Below are positions 25,235 through 42,251 of a DNA stretch of 64,000 bases, in pieces (within the stretch, counting starts at the first letter, position 1; every line of letters begins with the position of its first letter). The position numbers and the translations under genes were made by a program. The notes under the pieces are model-generated. The model was not told where the DNA came from and did no database searches. It worked only from the letters and a program-made list of their open reading frames with translations. The DNA is taken from assembly GCF_000150275.1 (NCBI RefSeq), contig NW_002060948.1, forward strand, positions 693,066 to 757,065, read 5' to 3'. This stretch comes from Trichoplax adhaerens (lineage: Eukaryota; Placozoa; Uniplacotomia; Trichoplacea; Trichoplacidae).

Positions 25235-25657
25235 GATTGTGCAGGCTTTTTTTCAAACTATGATGGCTAGCACCACCATAGGTGATATAGATTCGTTTAA
25301 AGTTGACTATTGAACGTGTAGTTAAGGTCATTTTAAAGTCATGAATTAACATCTCAAAAGGATTGCATTCTACTCCGATCGAAGTAAAGGTGTTATTGAA
25401 ACGTGATTTTGCTACTAGGTAGTCTTGCAAAAGGAGTTTCAAATCGAGATTTCATCATCGGTGATTTTATACAACGTCAATTGTGGAAAGGTGCTTACGT
25501 GAGGTATAACTAACAGCTGCTATCAAAGCATTGGCAATTACATTATTGAAGAGTAGACGAAAAGTAAGATTGCAATCAATAATTCATAATTTAGCTACCT
25601 GGCTGACGTAACAAGTGTCTTTTTGCAGGTTAAACGTTTCTTGATCGATACAGTAGC

Positions 25658-30558
<4,901 letters not shown>

Positions 30559-31584
30559 CCTTACCACTTTTTACGTGATACTCAGAACTAGTATTAATGT
30601 AAGGAGTTGATGCAGTCGTATATATAAAAGCTACTGTAGAAGTACGGTAGTATAACTTCGATCAGAGGCCAGGTTCGTTTATTTCATTTATACGAGTGTA
30701 AGGAATTAATGTATTATTAGCAATGAACAGACGCCAAACCTGGTTTACCTTTGATGGTCATACGCTAGTAATGTAAACCGTAAATTGCATGTTATCGTAA
30801 CCTCAACAATACTATCTAAGACAATGTTATTCATTTTCTTTTATTGCGATTTTACTTTCCGTATATTTGGTAATTAAAATATGTGAAAAATGGTAATTGT
30901 ATTCAGCGGTTTGATCATAACAAATAATTTTAGTATTACCAACTGTGAAAAATTTAAAGAATTTTTTATCAACGTTATAAAATACTGTACACACCAATTA
31001 CTCGACACAGTGTGAAAGTATTAACGTTTTTTTCATTATTGTAATGGAGCCATTATTCAAGTTAAATGCATATAGGATTCAAATAAAGTTTCTTATCTTA
31101 CTGACTTAATCATCTGACTTGACGCATTGAACTAAATACCAAATTAATTTTACGTTGAGCACTAATTTAATATAATAATATTTATATTATAATAATTAAC
31201 CAAAGAATATTTTTGAATGATGAAATACATGAATCATCAGTAGCCAGAGCTAAAATTTTCGGCTTCTGTGAACACGAAATCCATGGGCTAAGTGAGTTAC
31301 ATATTGCAAAACTAGCACATTTATTAAGATGACTCATATTGCCGCTTCAATTGATGATATTTTTAACCTAATTTTACGTTACATGAAAGTCAAATCAACT
31401 CGTTTTGCTCGATATGGAACAAAATATAAAACTGATCGAGAATGAGCTATAAATAGCTTGCGTAAATAATTTTAATTAATTAATATCCAAGTTTAAAGTC
31501 TTGTCGAATTGACAGCTGTAAAGAAAAATATTCAGAAAGTGAGTCAAAATTACTAATTATCAGATAACCTTCGCCGTGTAGAAA
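30559..31584. other. Convergent spacer between MCM5 and Ena/VASP
   Basis: About 1 kb of AT-rich DNA holding both 3' ends, with AATAAA-like signals near 31083 ('caaataaag'). No exon was found. Confidence 0.5.
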
Positions 31585-34500
31585 CTACGAAGTCTCACCT
31601 TGCAGTACTTCTGCTTTCGCATTATCAATATATCTTCCAACAGCATCCATAATATCTTCTTTCATTTTATCAAAAATTGCTTCAACCGCACTGGCAGATA
31701 GATTTGACGGGGCAGTTGATTGCCTATATAAGTAAGTCTGTATTAGATTTCGAAGCTGTTAGAAGTAGCGATGGTCATTAATTATACGCATTATGTCCAT
31801 ACTGATTAAGATTAGTGGGTTGGACTGCAGAAGTATTATTCATTACAGGTCCGTTCTTCGGCACTAAAGAATTGAATTTCAAATTATCATTTTCCTTTTA
31901 GAATTGCAATAGTTGTAGATATAGTAAGAGAGATAACTGAATTACCAGAAGAAGAATTTGACTTAGATTGAGAAACAGTAACAGTTTTTTCCGGTTCCTA
32001 AATACAATTGATTTAATAAAAGACTGAAATATTCGTATATTTTTACAAGTTTAAAAGTCAAATGTATATGTATAAAAATAAAAAGCGAAAGTTTAATTGT
32101 AAAATCACTTTCAGCTAACCTCGGATTTATTGCTACTTGCGAATCTATAAATTATCAATATAAAAGAAATGAATTATTCAATGATCCTATAATTATAGAA
32201 TATGGACAGTTTTGATTGCCTGAATTGCATACCGTTCAGCCAATTTCCTATGCATTTCTGACATAATAGAACCTCCACCACTACCACTACTTGTCGCAGG
32301 AGCATTGTTTTGTTTTTTTTCCTTAAAATAGAATAAGAAAAGCTAAAGAAATGTGACTTTATTGTTTCGTAACAAAAAATGTAATACCTTGGTGGCTACT
32401 GATCTTAGTTTTACGGAAGACAGACCGCTTAGTAATCCACCTTTACTAGGTAAGTTAGCGTTCGAATTAGCTGTTGGAGCAGGTGGTGGAGGTGGTGGTG
32501 GTGGTTGTGAACCACCAGTAGGTGGGGCCACACTTCGTAGAGAGTGACTACCAGCCATTAAGGACGTAGGTGTTGGCGCCGGTGGAGGTGGAGGAGGCCC
32601 TGAAGTAGTTATCGATGTAGGCATTGGAGTTGGAGCTGGTGGTGGAGCGGGCGCTGGTGGTGGAGCTGGTGCTGGCGGTGGAGCAGGCGCTGCTGGTGGA
32701 GCGGGCGCTGGTGGTGGAGCGGGCGCTGGTGGTGGAGCGGCTGCTACTGGCGTAGGCATAACCTTCGACACATTTGAAGTTGGTGCTGATATAACCTGAT
32801 GACTATTACTAACGTTTCCAACATTCACGCTTCGCGGTGCATCAAATGCAGCATGTTTTTGATCAAGACCAGGAGTTGACGGAGCTGATCCTCCAATTAT
32901 AGTAGAAGAAGGCCGATTCATGTTGGAAAGGGGTGGACGTGATGGCTCGCCTGTGTATCAAAGTACCGAAAAAATTATCAAGACAGTAAGTACTCCTCTA
33001 TGAACAAAGTATATATATATACACTGACTAATGGTTACATAAAATGGATTAGCATTATTGAATTTCTAATTTTTGTCTGATACAACGTAACAACTTACCT
33101 GAATTTTCAGTAAGGCCAACCGGTGGTCGAAAACTCTAAAAAATAAAATTACACAACTTACTTTTAATTCGTATCTCGATTACCTAATCATAACAGATAT
33201 TGGTAACAACCCTCATCTAAAAAATTTTCTAATTGATAGCAAGTGTTGTATCTTTAAAAGCCAAATTACACGTGACAATATTCAGCACAGGTTACTTAAC
33301 AGATCGTTATTAATTTTAGTGTAAAGTACCGTGTATAATTGGGGTTACTCATTTATATCAATAAATCTTTACAATATCTCAGTGTGTTTATTGTCTATCA
33401 AAGTACTTGTATTGCATACAAGTTGATATAACAGCATCAATCGATATCATTTCTATCTCAAATTAGCATACCCTTGGTAAAGTTTGATTTTTCTTGTTAA
33501 CTCCCATAGCGATCGATGATTGTGCCGCTAATATGAAATGAAATGATTAGTTAAATTGAATCAAGTTATACAGTATAGCCAATTGGTGATATTTACGTAT
33601 CTACCAGTAATACTATAATCATTGATGACGTATGAAATCAGTAACAGTAGCAAAGTACGAAAAGCGTAAATTAAGACGAATTTGACAATATAGTCTTATT
33701 ACATCATTGAATAAATGCATCAGCAGAATTTCAATTAAGTAATAAATGTATCTTTAGTTAAAGCCGTAAATCTTAGCCTAAATAGGAGCTAATATAAATT
33801 TGATTGATGCACACACGTATAATATCATGATACCATCCAAGTGCAAAGAGTAAAAGAGCAATAGGTAAACTAATTACTGAATTATCTTGGTTGATTATGA
33901 AATTGTTAAAAAGGAATAGTGGTGCCATTGACAATTCAATTGCGAATATTAACTGTCTCTACTAGAGATGAGTATACGTGCCTTGAAGCAGAACTAGTGT
34001 ACGAAAATAAAATTAACTCAACGTGTATGTTATTCAAGGTATCAACACTAGCTATGTCAACGGTTCAAAATTCTATGTGATAGAATGTAGGTGAAACCTC
34101 TCTCGTATACAGGCACAAAATAATAGAAGTTTGATGCATATCAAAAGTATATACTATTGATAAATTTTTAAATAATTCACTTGTTGGACTCAGTCCTCAA
34201 TTAAGTAACTACAGTTAATACTTGAAATACAAAAGAATCCTTCATATTGAAATGAGTATCAAATACTGTATAACACATATAAAAGACGAAAGGTTTCCAT
34301 CTACTGTACTGTACATATTTACGATGCTAAGCTAATAATAACTATATAATCATGAATGACATGATGTCAATGGTCCATAATAGTAAGCAACTAGCATTTA
34401 CTGAAAAAATAAAGAAATTCTTACCAGCAACTAAACCGTCTAATGCTTCCTTGATGACCTGATAGAATTTATTAGCTTCGTCCTGACTGGCAAAATTAAA

Positions 34501-35192
34501 ACCGAAAAATTGACGTTGATCACGCCATTGATGGAACGAAGCTGCCGCTTGAGTATATTTAAGCTTATGATGTAAGCAAGCATTGATTGTTACCTAAGAA
34601 TCAGCAGCAATTAATGAGTAAATTAATATTGTAATTTACCCTATTGATCAAGTATACATTATAGGCTGTAGTAAATACTGTATAAATCACTTTGCTATCA
34701 CAATATAATGGAAAATTTCAATGCCATCGATAGTACAGGGATAATCTAACTATAAATTTTTAAAAAATTTTATTCGTAGCTGATTATAATGCCAATTATA
34801 ATTAATTAGGAATACTACTTATCAAAATACTTGCATTGTAATAAGGCTGAATGTAAGATTTGCTCCCTAGATTTACTATAATATCAACTAATAACCTTTC
34901 TATTCTACTTTTAAAAATAACGTACACATTATACTACTTCTACAAGCTCAAGTAAAAGGTGAGGAGACACTATGTTAGACAAAGATTATTGTTTTATCTT
35001 AAGTTGAAAGATCATACTCCTGAATCGTTCTGTCTTCTACCCACGACACGATACATGTTTGTTTGCGCATTATGTAAAACGTATAATTTTGATACTCCAT
35101 CTTTACCATCGACAGGAACCCAAGTCTTTTGAGAATAATCGTAGGACATTACAACGGCTTGCGCCTTATATAGAGATTGTTCGCCGTGAGCG
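31585..35192 (-). CDS. Ena/VASP-family actin regulator, start exon not located
   Basis: Ena/VASP proteins bind F-actin barbed ends, profilin-actin and FPPPP ligands to promote filament elongation at the leading edge and at junctions. Exons on the minus strand: 35192-35028 (EQSLYKAQAVVMSYD, WVPV, MYRVVGRR) and near 34593-34428 (FHQWRDQRQFFGFNF) form the EVH1 domain. A short exon near 33136-33099 links to a long Pro-rich exon near 32953-32388 with alternating APPPAPAPPP and PPPPPPPPAP tracts (profilin sites). It ends in a WH2-like G-actin site (GGLLSGLSSVKLRSV). Exons near 32320 (GGSIMSEMHRKLAER, F-actin site), 31995 and 31858 follow. The last exon (31728-31585) has the tetramerising coil (AIFDKMKEDIMDAVGR). 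The first seen exon starts after an acceptor with phase 2, so the ATG lies on a further upstream exon. Confidence 0.95.
32460..32760 (-). repeat. Proline-codon microsatellite in the Ena/VASP exon
   Basis: Tandem 'gctggtggtggagcgggc' units (plus strand) encode repeated (A-P-P-P-A-P) blocks, with an uninterrupted PPPPPPPP nearby. Unit copies differ by single bases, as expected of a length-variable coding repeat. Confidence 0.85.
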
Positions 35193-35972
35193 CTAGAAAG
35201 ACATACAAGTACATACGTAGTGGATCAGTTATTGATGAGGAAGAAATTTTTATAATCATCCAATTTTTCAGTGTCATCGTATGATTATACAGAAATACTA
35301 TTACAAAATAGGATAAAAAATTCGGAAAGCAAAAAGGATCAGATACAAAATATAGCAATATTATGATATACCATCATCATAAAGCTCCCATTTTTATGAC
35401 TTTTGCAAACATTAGCATAAGTCATACTGTAAACACTATACGGGACTCCATCATTTCTTTAGAATAATAAACAAATGCCTTATTTAATCCACGTAAGGTA
35501 TAAAAATGTAGGATCGATTCTTGACTAGTCTATAACTTTATTAGCTGCATATTACATTACGATTCCATTAGAATTTCAGAACAATTATAACAGTCGAGAT
35601 TGTAGCAACAATAGAGATTAGCAAGATGATGCCTTAATATCGCGTTATTGTTCTGCCATCTGGTTAATAACAGCGATGAGTTTATACGCGTCCACTCTGG
35701 TAATACCGTAATTCATCTATTGAAATAATAGCAGAAGGGTGTCGTTATCAGCTAAATCCAAAAGGTTGATCGCTGTTGTAAACTTTTTAAAATGTCTTCT
35801 CTTGGCAACGAATGATTTCTTGTAGATTAAAGTGGCGGCTATACGACAGTTTAAAATTGAATTTTTATATTTGTGCACTATATGGACGTTGGATATGTAA
35901 ATTATAATTATAGTAGCTAGCTTTGGTACTTTACTCATCGTACGTGCCAAGGTAAATGTACTTTCCAGTAGA
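35193..35972. other. 5' flank of Ena/VASP, start exon expected but not found
   Basis: AT-rich DNA. A 77-codon minus-strand ORF (35950-35717, MARTMSKVPKLATII) lies just downstream of the orphan ORF ending at 35973. It shows no family resemblance. The short Ena/VASP first exon should lie here or beyond. Confidence 0.4.
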
Positions 35973-36246
35973 CTATGAAAAGTTATTTAGTGTGTAGTCC
36001 ATTAAAAGTCGATTGTTATTGAGCTTGAAAGCCGCGGGTATATCATTTACTACAAAACAAACTTCCTGACAATAGAGTTTATCGTATTGATCAAAGGAAA
36101 AAGTAATCTTGAGATTTACCCAAGTTGTGTCGTCTTGGAGATACGTCGATAACGCTAGCTTAAAGCTATTTCCATTGCAAATGGTACCGCCAAGGTAGAG
36201 AATGCTACCATTGTGTACAGTAGACGTATTTTGGAAGGTTTCTATG
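35973..36246 (-). CDS. Orphan ORF, possible terminal exon
   Basis: An open frame after a plausible acceptor (TGCATAG|AAACC) reads ETFQNTSTVHNGSILYLGG, TICNGNSFKLAL and TYLQDDTTWVNLKITFSF, ending NNFS-stop at 35973. It has Cys, Gly and Asn-glycosylation-like NTS and NGS motifs, but no ATG and no located upstream exon. It faces away from the plus-strand orphan ORF at 36506. Confidence 0.35.
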
Positions 36247-36505
36247 CAGGTTTAACTGGATGCTTTGATACATGACTCAACAAGTTCAATCAGTAATGCA
36301 CGTTGCCTTATTTCGAACTCGAGGGAATCGATAAATGAATTAATTAATTTGCGATCTGAATGAACTCAAAGCAAAAACGAATGGGGGATTCACTAGCCTT
36401 AATACGATAATTACATGAAAGATTATCGATTACTAGCTTGGAAAATCTCCTAGCTAGAATGAGTGATATTAACACTACTCCAAGAATTCGTATTATCGAT
36501 TTATA

Positions 36506-36835
36506 GTGATGGCTAACGATAAAATCGTTGACGACATTTCAAAGTGCGTGGACAATCTGGCGTCAATTCAACAAGTTAACATTTGTGTAGGGACATGCAA
36601 GGCAACGTATTGCAATAGGCTTGTGTATGAAGATGGGTGTAAGCATGGCACAGTATATACTGGCGTGTTAATGCTATTTGGAGGATCATTGCATTGTACA
36701 AGTATAATGAAAGCAGCGAAATGCGATCCATTTTCATACAGTATTGCATTTCAAGTTGGCTCTAATTACACCATTGGAGACGTTCAACTTACCTCATTGC
36801 AAGTTAGGATGTTCAAAATGGAATATAAGCTGTAA
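36506..36835 (+). CDS. Orphan 109-aa Cys-rich ORF
   Basis: Intronless ORF beginning MMANDKIVDDISKCVDNL. It contains regularly spaced cysteines (VCTCKATYC-like CVGTCKATYCN, DGCKHG, LHCTS, KCDPF) and ends MFKMEYKL. It has no signal peptide or membrane helix and no recognised family. The TGVLMLFGGSLHC segment loosely resembles SILYLGGTIC in the neighbouring minus-strand ORF. Confidence 0.4.
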   Translation: MMANDKIVDDISKCVDNLASIQQVNICVGTCKATYCNRLVYEDGCKHGTVYTGVLMLFGGSLHCTSIMKAAKCDPFSYSIAFQVGSNYTIGDVQLTSLQVRMFKMEYKL

Positions 36836-37423
36836 AAATATGAGAAACTATTCCAACGTTGACGAATGCTTGCTATGAAGAATCGCCGATCTTGATATGT
36901 TGAAGATTGGTGTCCAAGCTACGTTTCCAACGCGGTCAATAAAAAGCACTACAAGCTAATTTTAATATTGGACAAAATAGTCAAAAACTTGATTGCTGGT
37001 ACTAGGTAATGCAGTAAAGTAGAGGCAGAGTAGTGGTGAAGTGGATAGAATTGCAAACTATCTTTAAGACTGTGAGGAATGATTTCAAGTGTGGTGTTGC
37101 TTATAAATACAGTAATATTAATAATTGCTGGTAGACGTTCTACGTTGACAAATGTCAGTTGATTTGAAAACTACCATCTAATGATAGGATTGATTCCTTT
37201 AGAAATACTACTGCTGACAGTAAATTACTCTTCAAGCCAAAGACGCTAAGCAGTACTGGAGTCAGGTCGAAATAATTCCCTAGACGGTAATATTGACTAA
37301 CGTCAGCTTGATAGTAATTTCAATATTTGCCCAAAAGTTTTGCCTTCCAATTTCTACTTTCCTACCATGTAAATAGGACTTGTATGATGGAAGTGCAACG
37401 TACGGTACACTGAGTCTAGTGCT

Positions 37424-37880
37424 GTACGTATCCGTTTCGCCACGGGACTTTCATCGGACGTACAGTACAGCAGGACATCGATCTATTTTGTATACTGTAC
37501 ACTCTACGGTGTACAGTACTGTCAATGTTAGTAAGGGTTGTGCAGTACTGTACGCATCCGTTTCGCCACGGGACTTTCATCGGACGTACAGTACAGCAGG
37601 ACATCGATCTATTTTGTATACTGTACACTCTACGGTATACAGTACTGTACGCATCCGTTTCGCCACGGGATTTTCATCGGACGTACAGTACAGCAGGACA
37701 TCGATCTATTTTGTATACTGTACACTCTACGGTATACAGTACTGTACGCATCCGTTTCGCCACGGGATTTTCATCGGACGTACAGTACAGCAGGACATCG
37801 ATCTATTTTGTATACTGTACACTCTACGGTGTACAGTACTGTCAATGTTAGTAAGGGTTGTGCAGTACTGTATGCGGTAT
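37424..37880. repeat. 97/126-bp minisatellite built on ACTGT palindromes
   Basis: The anchor TCCGTTTCGCCACGGG recurs at 37431, 37557, 37654 and 37751 (periods 126, 97, 97). The 126-bp version carries an extra 29 bp (around GTCAATGTTAGTAAGGGTTG), which appears again after the last unit, giving the pattern long-short-short-long. Each unit contains an inverted repeat, ATACTGTACAC ... GTGTACAGTA. Because 97 is not a multiple of three, long ORFs run through several frames here; they are artefacts. Confidence 0.95.
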
Positions 37881-38099
37881 CGTACTGACTGGAGCATTCC
37901 TAGCCAAAAATGAGCTATTTTTCTATACTTGTAGTCTATCAAACTTGAGCTTGATTAACCGTGAAGAAGTTCCACGGTAAAGCAGGATATGCCGGCGACG
38001 ACTCAATAATTGCGGAATGATCAAGTAGTCCATGAAACATGATTGAGTTAATGGTACAGTATCTCTATGCCAAGTAGATGGATCTTTTTTTTCAGACAA

Positions 38100-38860
38100 A
38101 ACGAGTACTGTAGTAAGTAGTAGCTACTGAGTTGCTTCTACAGAGTACAGTACTATACTGTACTTCGCGTGCTAACTGAAGTCTTTTTACTCATCGTTCG
38201 TGACAATTTTGCCCAACTGTCCAAGGACAGCACGACAGTCAACACCGGTGTCCTTAATAAAAAATCAACCCGAAACACGATTTGAACCCGACTAGAGGGA
38301 GGCTTTCAGGTTCAATAATTCTGTGCTGATACAGTGTTTGTATAGCGATTGCACTCATTTCGGGTTGCGTTTTTACCCCATGGAGGGGCAAAAAAATTGG
38401 GCAAGATTTGCCCTCAACAGTAACAGCATTGTAATACAGTACAGTACTTCAATCTCTCTCTTTTTACAGTACAGTGTACAGTGTACAGTAGTGTACAGTA
38501 CTGTACTCACTGTACTGTATGGGTTTGTATGTGCATGGCATGAGCATTGAGCAAGCGTATTGGCTTGTCGTGACCTATTTGATGGATTTCGTGACCATCT
38601 GCAGTTTCTACATTCTCAATCTCTTGACATTGTACTGTAGGTCGTCTATTGTTGTACAGTACTGTACACTTAAACCCGTACAGTACTGTACTGTACTGTA
38701 CAGTGCAGTAAACGATGATCTTTTTGTATGGTACTGTACTGTACTGTACTGTACAGTAGTTTCTACTTTCAGTTACAGTGCTGTGTCTTGTAGCTGTAGA
38801 GTATTTAGTACTGTAACTGACTTCTGGTTTTAGAAGGATCTCGAAGGATTGTGTACAGTA
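38100..38860. repeat. Dense cluster of (ACTGT)n/(ACAGT)n inverted repeats
   Basis: Many pentamer runs change orientation, for example 'acagtacagtgtacagtgtacagtag' near 38465, 'gtacagtactgtactgtactgtacag' near 38680 and 'gtactgtactgtactgtactgtacag' near 38731. Most can fold into hairpins. The ORFs across this stretch (VQYCTVLYS-type peptides) are translations of the repeat. Confidence 0.9.
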
Positions 38861-39398
38861 TGTTACGATAGTCTTATTGGCATTTTTAGAAATTGATTAC
38901 ACAGTATTCATACATACTGTATAATTATTGATATTGATTATTATTATTTAAAAGCGTTATCACGAGTTCGCGACCCAAGGACAAGTTCTTCCCTGGAAAA
39001 CATTCTGCAAAAGTAGTATGCAATGGTGATCGTGCCTTTTTCCATATAATGATTGTAGCAGTAGTACAGTAATTGATTATTGCCCTTCAATCCGGTCAAT
39101 AATCAACCGTGCAAGAAAAAAATCGAACGATCGTATTGATTTGATTTGGCGCCTAGTACACTTCCAAAAAAAAATCAATTTTTTCCTGTCTACTACAGTA
39201 CAACGTGTGCCAGCAGGAACAAGTCTTTGGCTTTAACTACTTGTACTTGTCTTACTCAACTCCACCGAAAGTTGGTACAGTACGCTGACTAATTACTATT
39301 CTTGAATTTCAAAGAATTGACTCGTGGCTGACGAAAAATCGCTTCCTTGGACTGAAATACTTTCTTGACCCCTTTATACTGTATACCTATAGAGATAC
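38861..39398. other. Spacer upstream of the DnaJ-like gene
   Basis: Intergenic DNA with two poly-A stretches (near 39115 and 39167) and further single GTACAGTA motifs. No exon was found. Confidence 0.45.
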
Positions 39399-42251
39399 AT
39401 GATGGATGACTTGTACAAATTTCTACAATTACAACCCAATGATAGCAGTTTTAAAGATGTTACCGAGAATCATAACTCTGGTATAATATCAAGGAAAGAA
39501 GATTTATTGAAAGAGGATATTGCAACTTTCTATGACGGTAAGATTGATTTATTTGTGGTTCCGTAATATCGACTTGGTTGCCTTGACCAATAGTTTTGTT
39601 CAATTATCACCAAATCAACCGAACACTTCTCTCAAGTTAAAATATCATTGCATACGACCCGGAATGTACAGTACAGTATGCTACAGATACCTTTTGAAGT
39701 ATCATTTCAACTGGAAGATTAATCAATCAATTGATTACTTTAAACTGATCCAAACACTATAACATAGTAGTATTAGTACAACGATTCATATTTTCCGCCG
39801 ATTGACTTTGCAGTACTGTATCAACACTGATCTTCCTGGCATTTATTATCACCATTTATAGATTCGTTATTCTGTATAGCAATGCATTTAGACAAAGTCA
39901 TTGATAGAAGTGTAAAAGTCCTATGCAAACTGTAGCAATTGGATATTACTGTTGATATGCAGTGTACAAAAATTTTAAAACTGTACTTTCTGACTTTAAA
40001 TATTGCTAAAAAAAATTGGCCGATTCTACCATGATTAGTAGCTCTTCTGTTGTCATAACACAATACAGTACAGTACACGTTTGGTCATGCAGGCCACCCT
40101 CCTTAAATCAGCTCCCCTATCGCCTTTCCTGCCTGAGCTATACTATATAGTGTTCATGTAGGACTTTAGAAAGATATGGCTAGTATAGTCATACGGCTAC
40201 CTTTTCGATTTTATTTTATGTTGGCCGTAAAATCAAAGGTGTACAGTACATAGTCTTGTACTGTACAGTAGGAGCATCCGGTACGGTACGGTACGCCTTC
40301 GGCAATAACGACAAATGACGACCTATCAACTCGACCGGGAACTTGTAAAAAGCCCCTGATCCGAACATACTTACAGGGATTGCAGCTAAAAATAGTAAAT
40401 CTAATCTTAATATTCACCTCTCAAATTCTAAATGTAGTAGTTCCAATTGGTAGTTCTTACTGGTACTTTCGATAGGGATTCATTTACTGTTAATTGACAG
40501 ACTACTGTACAGTGCAGTACAGCAATATTAATTTATTAATTCAAGTACGAGAAAGCCGCGGTAAAGTGCTAAAGTACGTACAGTAGTGGTAGGAAAGGCT
40601 TCACTACTTTCACCACGAACGTCTTCGATTTTAGGCTATATACAGTCCCTCACTAATTCACTATATTCTTTATGACTGCCTAACGCAGTGTTACATGATA
40701 CTACAGGAGCAGGAAATAAAAGATTTCCGGTTCGATTTCCTTCTTGCTCATAACTACAAACTCATTTACTGTACTGTACAGTACAGTAAGTGATTTTATA
40801 GGCTAAATGTCGAGGAATCTCTGGAACGTTTTGTAAACTATCGTAAAATAATATCATGAGACCCCAACTCCTGATATACTGGAATAGCGTCGGCATCCCA
40901 AATTCGTAATTAATTTAATTTAATTAATGTGTTGCAGTGCAAATTTCAAGACTTAAGCGACGATACAACAAATACAGCATCAGCAGTTAGTACTTTGTAT
41001 AGACTTTAAATTACTTGTACGTATGCTATTACTGAAGTACTAGGATACATTCGATGGGGCCCAACTTTAACGTCATATTAACAAATACTTAGCGTTTATA
41101 AAGCCTAAATACACGCTCGTTTATTACAAGAATCGATCACACGGTCTTGGTCTAGAATTGTTTTACCATTTGATGGGTAATATTCATATCTTAATATCAT
41201 ACAAATTTAGAATTGTTGGATGCCTTGAAAGCTAGTCATGAATTTGAAAAGAGCTTGAGGTGTAAGCGAAAATATATGGATTACTTTTTGGATAATACCG
41301 GAAGCAATTTTTGCCCTGGAAAAGATGATCCAATCTTCTATGATATGTTGGTAACTTTAGAAGAGGTTTATTCGGGATGCCTAAAAGTAGCTAAAATTAA
41401 ACGCAATGTAAGAAAGTCACTGGCTAAAATTTCTATAAATTTTTTTCATCGATTTTTGTATTCTCGAAAAATTAACCATCATATTTTTACTAGATCTTTG
41501 ATTTTACTGGTTGTAAACAATGTACGACGGATAAAAAATTAGAAATTACTGTTAAGTCGGGTGCTCCGCCTGGAACTCAATTTCGATTTGTAAATTTAGG
41601 AGATCAACATCACAACCGTATTCCTGGTACGCGTCGTGTGCTTATATTTTATAAATTACTAGCTTATAAATTTTGATCAAGAAAAATATTTTTATGTTTA
41701 TTAGCCGATATCGTGTTTACGTTAAAAGAAAAGCCTCATGATAGATTTGTCCGCGTTAATTCCGATTTGCATTACGTTGCTTCAATCGACCTAAAAACTG
41801 TAAGATTTTACACAGTTTACGTCTAGTAATGTTTATTGCTTTTGCCATGTAGGTTAATTACTTTAGTAATATGAACTAAAAATCAATTTTAAATTTAGAA
41901 GCTCATTCAAATTCACCAATAAATATAATTATATTTATAGGCCGTCACAGGAGGAAGCATAGCAATCAAATCGATTGATGGAAAAGACCTACAAATTAAG
42001 TTAACAAATATTATTGAGTAAGTTTCGAGACTTAGCTGTTTTGTTATTAACCTTAGATTATATCAGTAACGCATCTTCTTGATTATAGGCCAAAATCTGT
42101 GATCGTCGTTCCAAATCAGGGCATGATAAGGTGTGATGATAAAAAGCGAGGAGATCTTGTTATTCGATTTGATGTTACGTTTCCGCTGATGGTAGATCCA
42201 ATAAGCCGTATGATTATAAATGAAGCGTTAGATGATGACAATAAATCATAA
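39399..42251 (+). CDS. DnaJ class-II C-terminal-domain protein without a J domain, 6 exons
   Basis: Exons: 39399-39537 (MMDDLYKFLQLQPNDSSF), 41211-41407 (DPIFYDMLVTLEEVYSGC), 41494-41626 (LEITVKSGAPPGTQFRF), 41705-41799 (IVFTLKEKPHDRFVR), 41941-42017 (GGSIAIKSIDGK) and 42089-42251 (KRGDLVIRFDVTFP, ending DDDNKS). All joins are in phase. From the second exon on it matches both beta-sandwich substrate-binding domains of DNAJB1/DNAJB13-type Hsp40s. No HPD motif or J-domain helices are visible. The N-terminal DLYKFLQLQPNDSS only echoes the first J-domain turn (DYYKxLGLxxxAS), and a Gly/Phe region is absent. It could not stimulate Hsp70 ATPase by the normal route. The 1.67-kb first intron holds ACTGT palindromes and could hide a missed exon, but the join across it is in frame. 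Confidence 0.85.
39538..41210. repeat. ACTGT-palindrome-rich first intron of the DnaJ-like gene
   Basis: This intron has GTACAGTA or TACTGTAC motifs near 39666, 40070, 40240-40300, 40505 and 40770 ('ttactgtactgtacagtacagtaag', an 11-bp-arm palindrome). It is much longer than the gene's other introns (80-140 bp). Confidence 0.8.

Noticed and set aside
37380-37942. Five overlapping ORFs of 70-177 aa on both strands
   Set aside because: They read through the 97/126-bp minisatellite in several frames with the same repeated peptides (HRTYSTAGHRS). The unit length is not a multiple of three, so these are repeat artefacts.
38323-38833. ORFs of 75-104 aa rich in VQYCTVLYS
   Set aside because: Translations of (ACTGT)n/(ACAGT)n repeats.
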